Source: Isochrysis galbana (lineage: Eukaryota; Haptophyta; Isochrysidales; Isochrysidaceae). Taken from it: a stretch of 64,000 nucleotides of DNA. The stretch is from positions 148,046 through 212,045 of the forward strand of contig CM030943.1 of assembly GCA_018136815.1 (NCBI GenBank), in the 5' to 3' direction. This document shows positions 16,897 through 25,473 of this stretch, piece by piece. Below the pieces are notes generated by a model. The model worked only from the letters and a program-made list of their open reading frames with translations. It searched no databases and was not told the origin of the DNA. Position numbers and translations under genes: made by a program. Each line of letters begins with the position of its first letter. Position 1 is the stretch's first letter.

Positions 16897-17753
16897 GATG
16901 GGTTGGTGCTTGTCTGATATAGGCTGCAGAAATTTTTTGCTCGCGTCTCCACTTTTGGTAGAAGTTAAAAAGTGGGTGGGTGGGTGGGTGGGTGGTGTCT
17001 ACCCTATGGCACAGAAAAAAAATTCTCGCGTCCCCACCCTTCGTGGACCGTCACCACCCCCTTCGTGGACCCTCCCCGCCCTTCCCCCGGCTGCGTGCGG
17101 CTGCGTGCGGCTGCGTGCGGCTGCGTGCGGCTGCGTGCGGCTGCGTGCGGCTGCGTGCGGCTGCGTGCGGGGCGCCTCTCTCAGGACACCTGCGGCACAC
17201 GCGGGACCACCTTCGTGGACCACACACACCACAGGTGCGCTGCGTCGATACATACATGCACCAACCGAAGAGCAGCAGAGACCGGGCGAGGCACGCAGGC
17301 GGGCAGGGCAGGCGGGCAGGCGGAACAGGCGAGGCAGGCGGAACAGGCGAGGCGGGACAGGCGAGGCGGGACAGGCGAGGCAGGACAGGCGGGGCAGGCG
17401 GGGGCGGGCGAGGCGGGCAGGACAGGACGTGCTGGTCCACGAAGGTGCTGGACATGAGGAGGTGCCAGAGGGGGACACACAGCAGTAGGGGAGGACATGA
17501 AACTATATTGCTAGCATGCGGAACCCTCCTTGCGCTAAACCACTTACCGTGCCCCACTGGTACGGCCGCCTGACCTCAGGGTCGCGCGATCGAACCCAGG
17601 TCGGACCTCACCTCTAGCTCAGCAATTTTTTTTCCTCGCGGCCCCAACCCTAACCCTAGCCCCGGACCACTAACCCTAATCTCGAATGACAGGCTTCAGA
17701 TGGGCCCCCTCGAGGCACTTCGATCTACTGTACCAAATCCCCCACTTCCTCTA
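16886..17753 (-). repeat. Right terminal inverted repeat of the viral element
   Basis: This 868-bp arm mirrors 8399-9274. It keeps the same 10-mer array (CTGCGTGCGG, eight copies, 17091-17170), minisatellite, A/T boxes and telomere-like CCCTAA motifs (17640-17690). The arm lacks the few bases that make the left arm longer. The near identity of the arms implies recent insertion or ongoing correction between them. Confidence 0.92.
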
Positions 17754-17758
17754 TCTAC

Positions 17759-17765
17759 TCGCGCG
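17759..17765. repeat. Candidate target-site duplication of the viral element (right)
   Basis: TCGCGCG here matches 8392-8398. If real, the element proper ends at about 17758, five bases beyond the last inverted-repeat match. Confidence 0.4.
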
Positions 17766-17866
17766 CTTGCGCATAACGTCACTGTGAGTCACCAGCACCA
17801 TCTTTTGAAAAAAGCGCGCTTGCGCATAACGTCACTGTGAGTCACCAGCACCATCTTTTGAAAAAA
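17761..17866. repeat. 53-bp direct tandem duplication (two copies)
   Basis: A unit starting GCGCGCTTGCGCATAACGTC and ending in TTTTGAAAAAA occurs twice back to back with no difference visible. It begins where the viral element ends, so it may be pre-existing flanking DNA or a by-product of the insertion. The following bases to 18090 hold no recognisable gene. Confidence 0.85.
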
Positions 17867-18092
17867 GAAGCACATGTCGGCCTAGATAGTGGCAGGGGGC
17901 AACTTTCATCTAGTTGGAGCAACTTCTAGAGGTTTAAGGCTCAAATTTTAAGCTTTCCAATAGAAATGGGGCCGTTTTGAGAAGCTCAAGCCTCTAAGAC
18001 TATAGTCCACATTGAATAAGTTTCGAGACCATACCCACCAGTTACCAGCGAGCCGCCCACGTGGTACTTCCGACTGCGCGTGAGTGAGAGAG

Positions 18093-18239
18093 ATGCTAGT
18101 CAAGGGCACATTTGCGCTACTCATACTGGTGGCCCTGCAGCACGTGCGCCCCGCGGAGGGCGGCGGCCCGAGGCGGAGCGCGGCCGACCGACTCTACGCG
18201 CTGTGGAAGCAAGATGAGATGGCCCTCTTTGGCCGCTAA
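18093..18239 (+). CDS. Possible small secreted peptide or first exon (48 codons)
   Basis: The frame starts MLVKGTFALLILVALQHV, a textbook signal peptide, followed by RPAEGGGPRRSAADRLYALW and a short acidic end. It stops at 18239. The core is hydrophobic and the n-region has one Lys, with a plausible cleavage after the His-Val-Arg-Pro-Ala stretch. It could be a short secreted peptide or the first exon of a spliced gene. There is no homology evidence, and codons on both strands are open here, so confidence is low. Confidence 0.3.
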   Translation: MLVKGTFALLILVALQHVRPAEGGGPRRSAADRLYALWKQDEMALFGR

Positions 18240-18571
18240 AGATTCGATTCTATGAAGATAGATGCAACTGCAAGCATGCCTACAGCTAGTGGACCATCTT
18301 CGCACAGCATGATGCCCAATTTCAGCCCCTGTCATGGCACCAGGCTCGACAAGGGCCGCGAGATCGGCAACTCCGAGATGGAGTTGCGACATCGTTACAC
18401 GCCGTCGACGACGTTCGCGAGGGTGGATGCGAACATTGACGGCGAGGGCCGGCCAGATGGGCAGTACAACACCACCAAGGCGCCGGCGCCAGTCTCGTTG
18501 GCTACCGTCACTCCAAGCCGTGTGCACGAGCAACTTCGCACTCCTGTTTTCCTCGTCGATGAGTTGCTCCT

Positions 18572-21022
18572 TCAACCATAGCCATAGAACTCGTTGTTGC
18601 GCTGGGCAATAACTCTACTGACGTCGCAAAGAACCTCTGTGGGGTTGGAGCGATCGCATGACTTCCCTTTCTCCATGTCATCCAATATTTCATTGGTGCT
18701 TTGTTCCACCACAAGATCGAGGATAAACGCTGCGATCCCAAACACTTCCTGTTCGATGATGGTGATGTTCCGATCCTTCGCCAATGACCGCAAATGCGAC
18801 ACTCCTCCGGGTGCAAAGAGCTGCGTGAGAACATTGCCGCAGTCGCTCAGCCCCTGAAGCAGAGTGGCAGCAAAGGCACCTTCAAAGTACCCTGACCATG
18901 AGCCAACCGACGCGCCCTTCCCGGTTGCGGCCACAGCCCCCCCCCCTAACCCACCCAACCCAGTAGCGCCAGCGCCCATCGTCAAAGAAGTAGAACTGAC
19001 GGTGCCGACAGAAGCCGCTCCTTCGCCCGCCGCTGCCCCACCAGCCTCCACCATCGTGCTGGCAACAGCGGCATCCGCTACCGCCTGCGTGCTAGCAACA
19101 CCAGCAGTCTCCACCACCGCCGATGTAGCCACCGTCTCTGCTGTCGTCGCCGCCACATCCGCAATGACCACGGGCACCACGGTCTCCGTTGCTGTCACCC
19201 CCGCAGCCGCCGCGGCCGCCCCAGCCGCCCCTGCAGCAAGGACTCCCTCACCCGCACCCGCTAAGACCGCCGGGGCTGCGCCTGCAGCAAGGGCTCCCTC
19301 ACCCGCACCCGCTAAGACTGCTGGGGCCAGCAAAACACCAAGGCTTGCAATAATGGCCTCGCCTGCTGTTGCACCTCCGGCGGCCTCAACTGTCGCCACT
19401 GTTGTAACAGCAGCACCCGTAACTAGAAACAGCGTCTTCCTTCCATGCGGCAAGATTGTATGCGATGTCGGGCAACAGTGTCCAAAGCAGGCAGATCCAT
19501 CGTCCTTGGCATATCGCTGCCAAAACGAAATCGAAGTGCCTGGACAAGGGTAGGAGGACGTCCACTGGCAATCGCAGCTGTATGGCGCCGCCGGGGGCGG
19601 CAGGGGCGGCAGAGCAGGTGGCCGAAGCAGATGTTCGGGGAAGTCGAGCTCGGGCATGCTCAAGATGGCTTTTGGAAGTGACAAGCCCAATACCACGACC
19701 ATGGACAACCATATCGAGCAGCAAAACGTTTTGCACCGAATTTTGCCACACGCGGGACTTGCAATGTCTGTCTTGCCCTCATGTATTTTGCCACACGCGG
19801 GACGTGCAATGTCTGTCTTGCCCTCAGGTACAGCTCCATCATGGTCATCGTTGAGCGGAGAAAACCCACGAGGTTGGCAAAAAAGTAGCCACGACTCGCA
19901 TACACCGCGGAAACAATACTGTATGGACGTGCCGGCGAGCCAAGGTACAATTAGCATGGCGAGCGCCGCAGCCAACATTGGACCCAGCATGAGAGCGCTG
20001 CATGTGGTGTATGCCAACCTCGGGTTGAGTAGCGTGCGGAAAGCAGACATTGCATAAAAGGCTTCGACCGCGACAATGATGCCCACCATCAGACGGACGC
20101 GACGCGTTAGCTTATCTTGGTCGAATACGGTCTTCAATTCATTTGCAGCTGCCTCCCTCATGAATGCCGAATAGTTTGCGAGCATTACGGCCAACAATAT
20201 GTTCAGGACGATGGTCAGTGCTCGAATGGCCACGTAGTAGGAGTGGTTTGTAGAGACGAGCGGCAAGAATGAGATTGGGCAGGGGTCGTGCTTGAGTGCG
20301 GTCATATCAGTGCACTGTTGTCCAATCGCCCCGGCTAGTACTACCGAGACTATGAAAATGGGCCAGAGACAACTGGGTGGAGTACTGCAGTTGGGCAGAC
20401 CATCAGACGTGGGCATGCCGAAACAACGAGGCACGTGATTAGATATTTGACCAACTTTCTGCGGCGGGACACAACTGGGTAGAGTAGTCCATTTAGGCTG
20501 ACAATGAGACGTGAGCATGCCGAAACGACGGAGCACGCGAGCAAATAGCCTACGACCTTTCTGCGGAATGAGCTGTGTGACCTCGTCGACGATCAGGTCG
20601 CGGAGCTGTTTGACTGGTTCCATGTGCCCTCCATGCCCCTTGGACACTTCAGCTTGGCTAGGCCGCAAACCAGAAACCATTTTGAGTTGGCGGGGGAGAG
20701 GGGGGGGGGAAGAGAGAGAGGGAGAGAGAGAGAGAGAGGCAGGGTCAGACGTCGGCATGCCGACGCAACGAGGCACGTGATTAGATATTTGACCAACTTT
20801 CTGCGGCGGGACACAACTGGGTAGAGTAGTCCATTTAGGCTGACAATGAGACGTGAGCATGCCGAAACGACGGAGCACGCGAGCAAATAGCTTACAACCT
20901 TTCTGCGGAATGAGCTGTGTGACCTCGTCGACGGTCAGGTCGCGGAGCTGTTTGACTGGTTCCATGTGCCCTCCATGCCCCTTGGACACTTCAGCTTGGC
21001 TAGGCCGCAAACCAGAAACCAT
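18572..21022 (-). CDS. Large membrane protein with internal duplications, unknown
   Basis: This is an uninterrupted 816-codon frame. Residues about 1-92 and about 114-205 are near-identical copies (each with MEPVKQLRDL, VDEVTQLIPQKG, VLRRFGMLTSHCQPKW), separated by a Ser/Leu/Pro spacer translated from a GA/CT microsatellite. Hydrophobic segments at about 215-235, 270-295, 320-345, 355-380 and 435-455 predict a multi-pass membrane protein. A long Ala/Gly/Val-rich domain (about 540-715) contains another in-frame repeat (APAVLAGAGEG twice), and EGKTDIA-PACGKI is repeated near 415-430. The C-terminal about 100 residues look globular. I do not recognise it. The start could lie at a later Met, since the first copy may be non-coding duplication. 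Confidence 0.5.
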   Translation of the reverse strand: MVSGLRPSQAEVSKGHGGHMEPVKQLRDLTVDEVTQLIPQKGCKLFARVLRRFGMLTSHCQPKWTTLPSCVPPQKVGQISNHVPRCVGMPTSDPASLSLSPSLSSPPPLPRQLKMVSGLRPSQAEVSKGHGGHMEPVKQLRDLIVDEVTQLIPQKGRRLFARVLRRFGMLTSHCQPKWTTLPSCVPPQKVGQISNHVPRCFGMPTSDGLPNCSTPPSCLWPIFIVSVVLAGAIGQQCTDMTALKHDPCPISFLPLVSTNHSYYVAIRALTIVLNILLAVMLANYSAFMREAAANELKTVFDQDKLTRRVRLMVGIIVAVEAFYAMSAFRTLLNPRLAYTTCSALMLGPMLAAALAMLIVPWLAGTSIQYCFRGVCESWLLFCQPRGFSPLNDDHDGAVPEGKTDIARPACGKIHEGKTDIASPACGKIRCKTFCCSIWLSMVVVLGLSLPKAILSMPELDFPEHLLRPPALPPLPPPAAPYSCDCQWTSSYPCPGTSISFWQRYAKDDGSACFGHCCPTSHTILPHGRKTLFLVTGAAVTTVATVEAAGGATAGEAIIASLGVLLAPAVLAGAGEGALAAGAAPAVLAGAGEGVLAAGAAGAAAAAAGVTATETVVPVVIADVAATTAETVATSAVVETAGVASTQAVADAAVASTMVEAGGAAAGEGAASVGTVSSTSLTMGAGATGLGGLGGGAVAATGKGASVGSWSGYFEGAFAATLLQGLSDCGNVLTQLFAPGGVSHLRSLAKDRNITIIEQEVFGIAAFILDLVVEQSTNEILDDMEKGKSCDRSNPTEVLCDVSRVIAQRNNEFYGYG

Positions 21023-21140
21023 TTCGAGTGGGGGAGGGGGAGGTGGGGGGGAGAGGGAGAGGGAGGGAGAGAGGGAGGGAGGGGGAGAGAAGGGGGGGGG
21101 GGAGGGGGGAGAGGGAGAGAGAGGGACAGGGAGGGAGAGG

Positions 21141-21176
<36 letters not shown>

Positions 21177-21203
21177 GAGGGAAGGAGGGAGAGAGAGCGA
21201 GAG

Positions 21204-21257
<54 letters not shown>

Positions 21258-21400
21258 CGAGCTCCTCCCTACCAGTAGAGGCTGCCGCTTCGTGGACAAG
21301 ACGCCGCCCCCCCCTCCCCCCCCCCCCCTCTCTCTCTCACTCTCTCTCTCCCCCTCCCCCCTCTCTCCCCCGCAGCAAGCCCGCCCGCAACCACCCCCAG
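21020..21400. repeat. (GA)n / (CT)n microsatellite tract
   Basis: Long GA/GGA runs (21030-21255) are followed, after a short unique patch with GTAGAGGCTGCCGC, by CT/poly-C (21305-21370). The same kind of tract sits inside the duplication of the membrane-protein gene at 20690-20740. Frames through it are compositional artefacts. Confidence 0.85.
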
Positions 21401-21706
21401 CCTGCCCGGGGCCAGTACATGGTCCAAGGCCGTGACTCTCGAGCCGATGGGCAGCTCGCATTCCGTTGGAACATGGGTCAGACTCGGTTGAGCCATCCAA
21501 TGGGCATGTTACATTTAAAAATGTGAAGCAAGTAGGCGAGGGCGCAGAAGGTGGAGCAGGAGAGCCACATTGAGGGGGCCTCTTGTTGGGACCTTCTTGA
21601 GCCCTGCAAAAACCCTCTACAGTATGGGTGCACCATTAAGAAAACAGGACTCCAAAGCTTCTAAAGCTTTCTTGCCCCCACCGGGCTCCGCCCGGGGGTT
21701 TCTTAT

Positions 21707-22312
21707 TTGAGGTTTCTTAGGGGCGGGGTGGGGGTGGGGGGGGGGTTCTTATTTCTTGCGGAGACGAAAGTCGAGTGCGCCCTCCCCCCCCGCCCGCGCC
21801 CCCCCCCCCCCGCGCGCCGTGGCCCCAACAAACTCCGCCCCCAAATGCCCTCGCTCGTCGCCATGGTCTTGGGACTGAGGGAGCTGTTCGGCACCCCTCC
21901 CGGCGGGCAGCTCACTAAGGACGTCGCAAAGATGCGACGCGAAATGGGCTTGCCCGCCGCAGGCTCGCTCCTGCAGCAGGTGGAGGAGTTGTGGAATATC
22001 ACTGGTTTGGGAGGCAGCCCCCCCCCCGAAGAGCGTCGGAGCCGGCAGCTCCCCCCCCCCCCCAAACCAGCCCTGCGACCGGGAGGAAGGGGGGACGAGT
22101 GCGACGCACGGCGGCACAGGACGCACGGCAGCAACTTCTCGGCTCGCCCAGCAAACTCGGCGGGGAGGAGATGCGGGCCAACAGACGGGGACGAAGAGGA
22201 AGAGGGCGGCAACGAGCGCTGCAGTAGTGGACCCGAAGCAGGCGACCCTTTTGACGACTATGCCGATGGCGACGAGAATCTACGTGACGTCGGCGGCCCT
22301 AGGGGTAAATAG
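21707..22312 (+). CDS. Short ORF inside the CAGTATGGG element, unknown
   Basis: From the internal ATG at 21845 the frame reads MPSLVAMVLGLRELFG, then a helical stretch (LTKDVAKMRREMGLPAAG, SLLQQVEELW), a Pro/Arg-rich linker and an acidic C-terminus (DGDEEEEGGN...). The helical part looks like a real protein, while the segment before 21845 is poly-G/C derived. It might be a transposon accessory protein or a host-gene fragment. No family is recognised. Confidence 0.3.
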   Translation: MRFLRGGVGVGGGFLFLAETKVECALPPRPRPPPPARRGPNKLRPQMPSLVAMVLGLRELFGTPPGGQLTKDVAKMRREMGLPAAGSLLQQVEELWNITGLGGSPPPEERRSRQLPPPPKPALRPGGRGDECDARRHRTHGSNFSARPANSAGRRCGPTDGDEEEEGGNERCSSGPEAGDPFDDYADGDENLRDVGGPRGK

Positions 22313-22425
22313 AAATATGCAGTTTTTTTGGCCAAAATATGCAGTGCATATATGCAAAATATGCAGAAAAAACACCCCAAATATGCAGCAAAATATGCAA
22401 AATATGCAAAATATGCGGTGGGCGA
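22312..22425. repeat. AAATATGCA subterminal-type repeat array
   Basis: About eight spaced or tandem copies of ATATGCA/AAATATGC occur in roughly 110 bases, directly downstream of the short ORF stop. A comparable CATATTT cluster occurs at 34440-34530 and 35200-35270. Such arrays are typical of transposase-binding subterminal regions. Confidence 0.6.
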
Positions 22426-22647
22426 CCACGAGCGGCGGCGGCGCGGCGGCGCCCACATAGCTTATAGCTTATTTGCGTAGAACAAGAATGACCAAGAGCA
22501 ACTATATAGGCCCCCATCCTCCCTGTCTAGCTCCCTACCTAGCCCATACCCACACCATATCTCACTAACCCACACACATAAATGCTTAATTAGTTAGCCA
22601 TAAGCAATTGTTCATTGTTCAACAACGACATTTTAGATTGAGAAGTA

Positions 22648-23331
22648 TCACTCTCCCCGCTCGTGCTTGCGCTTATTGCGATTGAACCGCAACATGAGAG
22701 ACGCAGACACTTGGTCCTGGAGGGAGGTACCTCTCGAGGATGGAAACATGCATGCAAGCAAAGAAAAGACACGCTCACATGAAGCTGAATTGGGACTGAG
22801 GCACAAGACAATCCTCGCAGCAGCAGCCCATGCCGGGAACTGGCCCTTATGAGATCGCCACCATGCCAACACATGTTTGGTGAATTGAACAACATCTGAT
22901 TCGTCCATGTCGACGTTCCGACAAGCTGCAACATACATAGGTAGTTCATTGAGCAAACTCTAGAGAGAGATGTCCGCCAAAGGGGGAAGGGAGGATAGTT
23001 GTTGCACCCACAGCGCGTCTATCTGTGATTGAGCGCGAGCAACGTACGCGGGATTGAATGCACGCAAGAGACCCGTGATCCGATGTCGTTGGTCTTTGCA
23101 CACATAGGGACGAGCACAGTTGTCCGTCAGCCGGTCTTCCAAATAAGTGAGAGGCGGATGAGGCGGCGGCTGCTGAGGCTCGGATGAGGCGGAGAGAACG
23201 AGAGTGCTACAGGCGCATGAGTTTCGACGAGAATGGAGGTGTAGGTGAGGGGAGGCGGGGCTCCCATCGTAGGCACCAGTACACCGTGAAGGAAAAGTTG
23301 ATGCTCCTTGATGTCTTCGACAAGGTTGCAC
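22648..23331 (-). pseudogene. hAT transposase C-terminal half with in-frame stop
   Basis: The minus strand encodes the end of a hAT transposase. The upstream part has TYLEDRLTDNCARPYVCKDQ and VARAQSQIDALWVQQL. The downstream part has WWRSHKGQFPAWAAAARIVL and the hATC signature NSASCERVFSLLACM...LMLRFNRNKR. The two parts are in one frame but separated by a TAG at about 22960, right after ADISL. No start or catalytic DUF659-type region precedes it; at about 23190 the sequence passes into the pogo-like gene on the other strand. It is an inactive fragment. Confidence 0.7.
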
Positions 23332-23500
23332 AGGACCCGACGTGCGCGAATAAACTCCACGCGTTCAACTCGCACCCCCGTGCGCGTGGCGCCCCGTACA
23401 CGACGGTCTCCAAGTGGTCGAAGGATGCCGAGCGGCGAAAGATCTACGTGGCGGCGTCCAAGAAGTACGCGACGTCATTGCTCCGCATCGACAAGACGTC

Positions 23501-24395
23501 AAGGCTAAGGCTGGGTTAAGCCCGTTAACAAGTTAATACCATTAATACCCAGTAATGGGCAACATCTGACCTGTTAACACCCAGCCCAAAACTAAACCTG
23601 TTAGTGTGCTGAGTTTGGGCCCTCTGAGAAACTCAAAATTGCCCGTTATTGTACCATTAATGGGCACGTGTGGGAGGGGCTCCGAGCACCAGCAGTTGAC
23701 CTCGCGTTGGGCGCTGGAGGCATAGGAGCGTTCAGAGCGGCCGCGCTCCGCGCGCACCACCAACTTATCGAAATGTAGATAGTAACTATAGATGCGGTAC
23801 ATAGATAGCATTCATCCTCTTACGAGCACTACACACTACACTATGCACGAGAGCCACACACCAAGACACCACACACGCCGTGTGCCGTGTCGATATCGAT
23901 ATCACTCGGTGTTCTGACTAGCAAACAAAGACGCCTCTAGAGTAGTATCCTTCGCAGATTTTTGTAGATCACCGTGCATTTTCCCTGCGGCCGAGAACAC
24001 ACGCTCCACCCCTGCGGTCAACGCCGGCGAAGCTAGGAATTGCTTGGCCATTTTGGCGCCTTGCGCTTCGATGGCGGTCCGCGCTTACCCATGAGCGCGT
24101 CGGCGTCGGGGGGGGGGGGAGGGGCAGGGCGCAGGTAAGGGGGGGGACAGCTCCCGGCGTCGGGGGGCGGTGGGAGGGGAGGGGGGAAGGGAATCCCGCC
24201 CCAAACATGTATTCCAACGTTGGGGTAACAGCTTGTAATGGGTTTAACCTGTTAATGGCCACTAACAGGGTATTAACACCCCTAAAACAACCTGTGAACA
24301 CCCAAGAAAAAACTCAACCTGTTAATGTGCTGACCTTGAAAAACTACTAATGGGTTTCCAAAAAACTTGCCTGTTAATGGTCAGCCCTAGCCTTG
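23501..24395. mobile_element. hAT deletion derivative (895 bp) with 9-bp target duplication
   Basis: Imperfect inverted ends AAGGCTAAGGCTG / CAGCCCTAGCCTT bound the segment. The 9-mer CAAGACGTC is duplicated exactly at 23492-23500 and 24396-24404, close to the 8-bp duplication expected for hAT. Subterminal regions are full of short GTTAAT/CCATTAATGG motifs. A transposase C-terminal remnant survives inside on the minus strand. The interior is otherwise non-coding (poly-G run at 24110-24120). Confidence 0.75.
23902..24072 (-). pseudogene. hATC domain remnant inside the hAT derivative
   Basis: Reading the minus strand gives AKMAKQFLASPALTAGVERV followed by FSAAGKMHGDLQKSAKDTTL and EASLFASQNTE before a TGA at 23902. 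This is the dimerisation motif of the hAT branch with ...TAGVERVFSAAG. It differs from the SASCERVF type at 7015 and 22648, so at least two hAT lineages are present. It identifies the surrounding 895-bp element as a deleted hAT rather than an unrelated MITE. Confidence 0.72.
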
Positions 24396-25473
24396 CAAGA
24401 CGTCGAGGCGCACGGGTCGTTTCGCCGAGATGGAAAAGGAGTTGTACGGCATGTTCAAGGAGCGTCGGGCACGCGCGCGGAAGACATCTGCGCGCTGGAT
24501 TGTGCACATGGCCCGCCACCTCATGCGAACAAAGCACGCTTCAGCTTTGCGAGATGGCCAGACGTTCCTTGCTGGGCCGGGTTGGTTGCGTCGCTTCTCT
24601 CGGCGTTGGCGAATCTGTCGGCACGACAGAGTCAGCCAAGTGGGTGTTTGTCGAGCCAGTGTCCCGTGTTCAGGATGGTGCGGGTGAGGAGAGTGACATT
24701 GAGAGCGCGAACCAAGCCTTGGAGTTGGAGTGTACCCCGCAACGCCTGGCTGACCTACTTCCGAGTGATAGCGAGAGTGATGGTGAATTGTAGGTTCAGT
24801 TGCATCGTATGTCGTATGTATGTAATATGTAATATGTATGCACATGCAACATGTAGTATGTGCTCTATGCTCTATGCACATACATGTACACGGGCGCGCC
24901 GGCCTTATTGGAGCGACACGGCTAGCGGGCGCGGGCTCGTCCTCTCATCGTCGCATGGCGCCCGCGCCCGCGCGGGCGCGTCCGCGCGCCCGCCCCCGTG
25001 CGGGGCGGCAGGCGCGCCCGCGCGGCGGGCCGCGCTGTGCGCGGCCGGCGGCCGGGAAGGGGGGTTTCTTAGCCGGAGTTTCTTAGCTGGGGGTCGAGCC
25101 ACAGGCTCGACCCCCAGTTTCTTACCGGGTCGGCGGCCAATTTCATGTTAAGCTTACTTAATGCTGGGGTTTCTTAATGATGCACCCATACTGCATGCCT
25201 ACAAATAGTGCTGTCAAACAGCTATTTTCTAAGGGTGAAAATTGACCAAGTTAAAATTCAGGTTTCATCACGAGATTTTTTGCATAAAGTGATTGTATAG
25301 GTGTAACTAGCACACATCCGGGAAACTTTGGGCCTCAGACCCCCCACGGTAGCCCCCAAAGCGACGGGAAACAAGAAAACGCGTAAACAGGCCAGAAGAG
25401 GAGGTGAATGAGGCTTCCTTGAGTGGGTTTACTTCAGCGTGGCGCCACCCTCCTTGGCGTGGCGCGAGAAAGG

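Larger units (their letters stand above)
8399..17753. mobile_element. Integrated Polinton-like virus / virophage-type element (deleted)
   Basis: A 9.36-kb unit is bounded by long near-identical inverted repeats and packed with short, intronless, tightly spaced genes. Several have lower GC than the host genes, and A/T runs separate them. The gene set is TV-Pol/PolB-exonuclease fusion, probable penton capsid protein, lipase, DUF5754, SSB-like protein and unknowns. This is the content of PLVs and virophages, which integrate into algal genomes. Missing are a double-jelly-roll major capsid protein, an FtsK/A32-type packaging ATPase, a maturation protease and an integrase. Deletion scars are visible at about 11.8 kb and 14.42 kb. 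It is therefore most likely a defective endogenous copy, or a satellite of a complete relative. Confidence 0.8.
23184..24793 (+). pseudogene. pogo/Tc5-like transposase N-terminus (HTH + CENP-B-type domain), split by a hAT insertion
   Basis: The first part (23184-23500) has HQYTVKEKLMLLDVFDKVAQ...PYTTVSKWSKDAERRKIY, a helix-turn-helix of the pogo/CENP-B N-terminal type. The second (24405-24690) has MEKELYGMFKERRARARKTS...TFLAGPGWLRRFSRRWRI, the CENP-B/Tc5-type second DNA-binding domain. Removing 23501-24404 (the insertion plus one target-duplication copy) joins both in one frame. After RRWRI the frame is lost; a neighbouring frame continues to an acidic end (SDSESDGEL, stop 24793). The DDE catalytic domain is absent, so even the uninterrupted gene would encode only a DNA-binding protein. 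Confidence 0.68.
21620..25193. mobile_element. Composite DNA transposon with CAGTATGGGTGCA inverted ends
   Basis: The left end reads CAGTATGGGTGCACCATTAA and the right end is its inverse with one mismatch; TTTCTTA/TAAGAAA repeats lie just inside both ends. Between them are a short unknown ORF, an AAATATGCA array, a hAT transposase remnant, and a pogo/Tc5-like N-terminal transposase gene that is itself split by a hAT deletion derivative. CAG-type ends suit a pogo/Tigger-like element, which would match the CENP-B-like domain inside. A TA target duplication is not clear (TA on the left, CA on the right). Confidence 0.55.

Noticed and set aside
18864-19553. 229-codon Ala/Pro/Thr-rich frame on the plus strand
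   Set aside because: It is the antisense shadow of the Ala/Gly-rich domain of the minus-strand membrane-protein gene.
21000-21526. Frames of up to 186 codons across the GA tract
   Set aside because: They are pure GlyGlu/ArgGlu and SerLeu repeats from the microsatellite.
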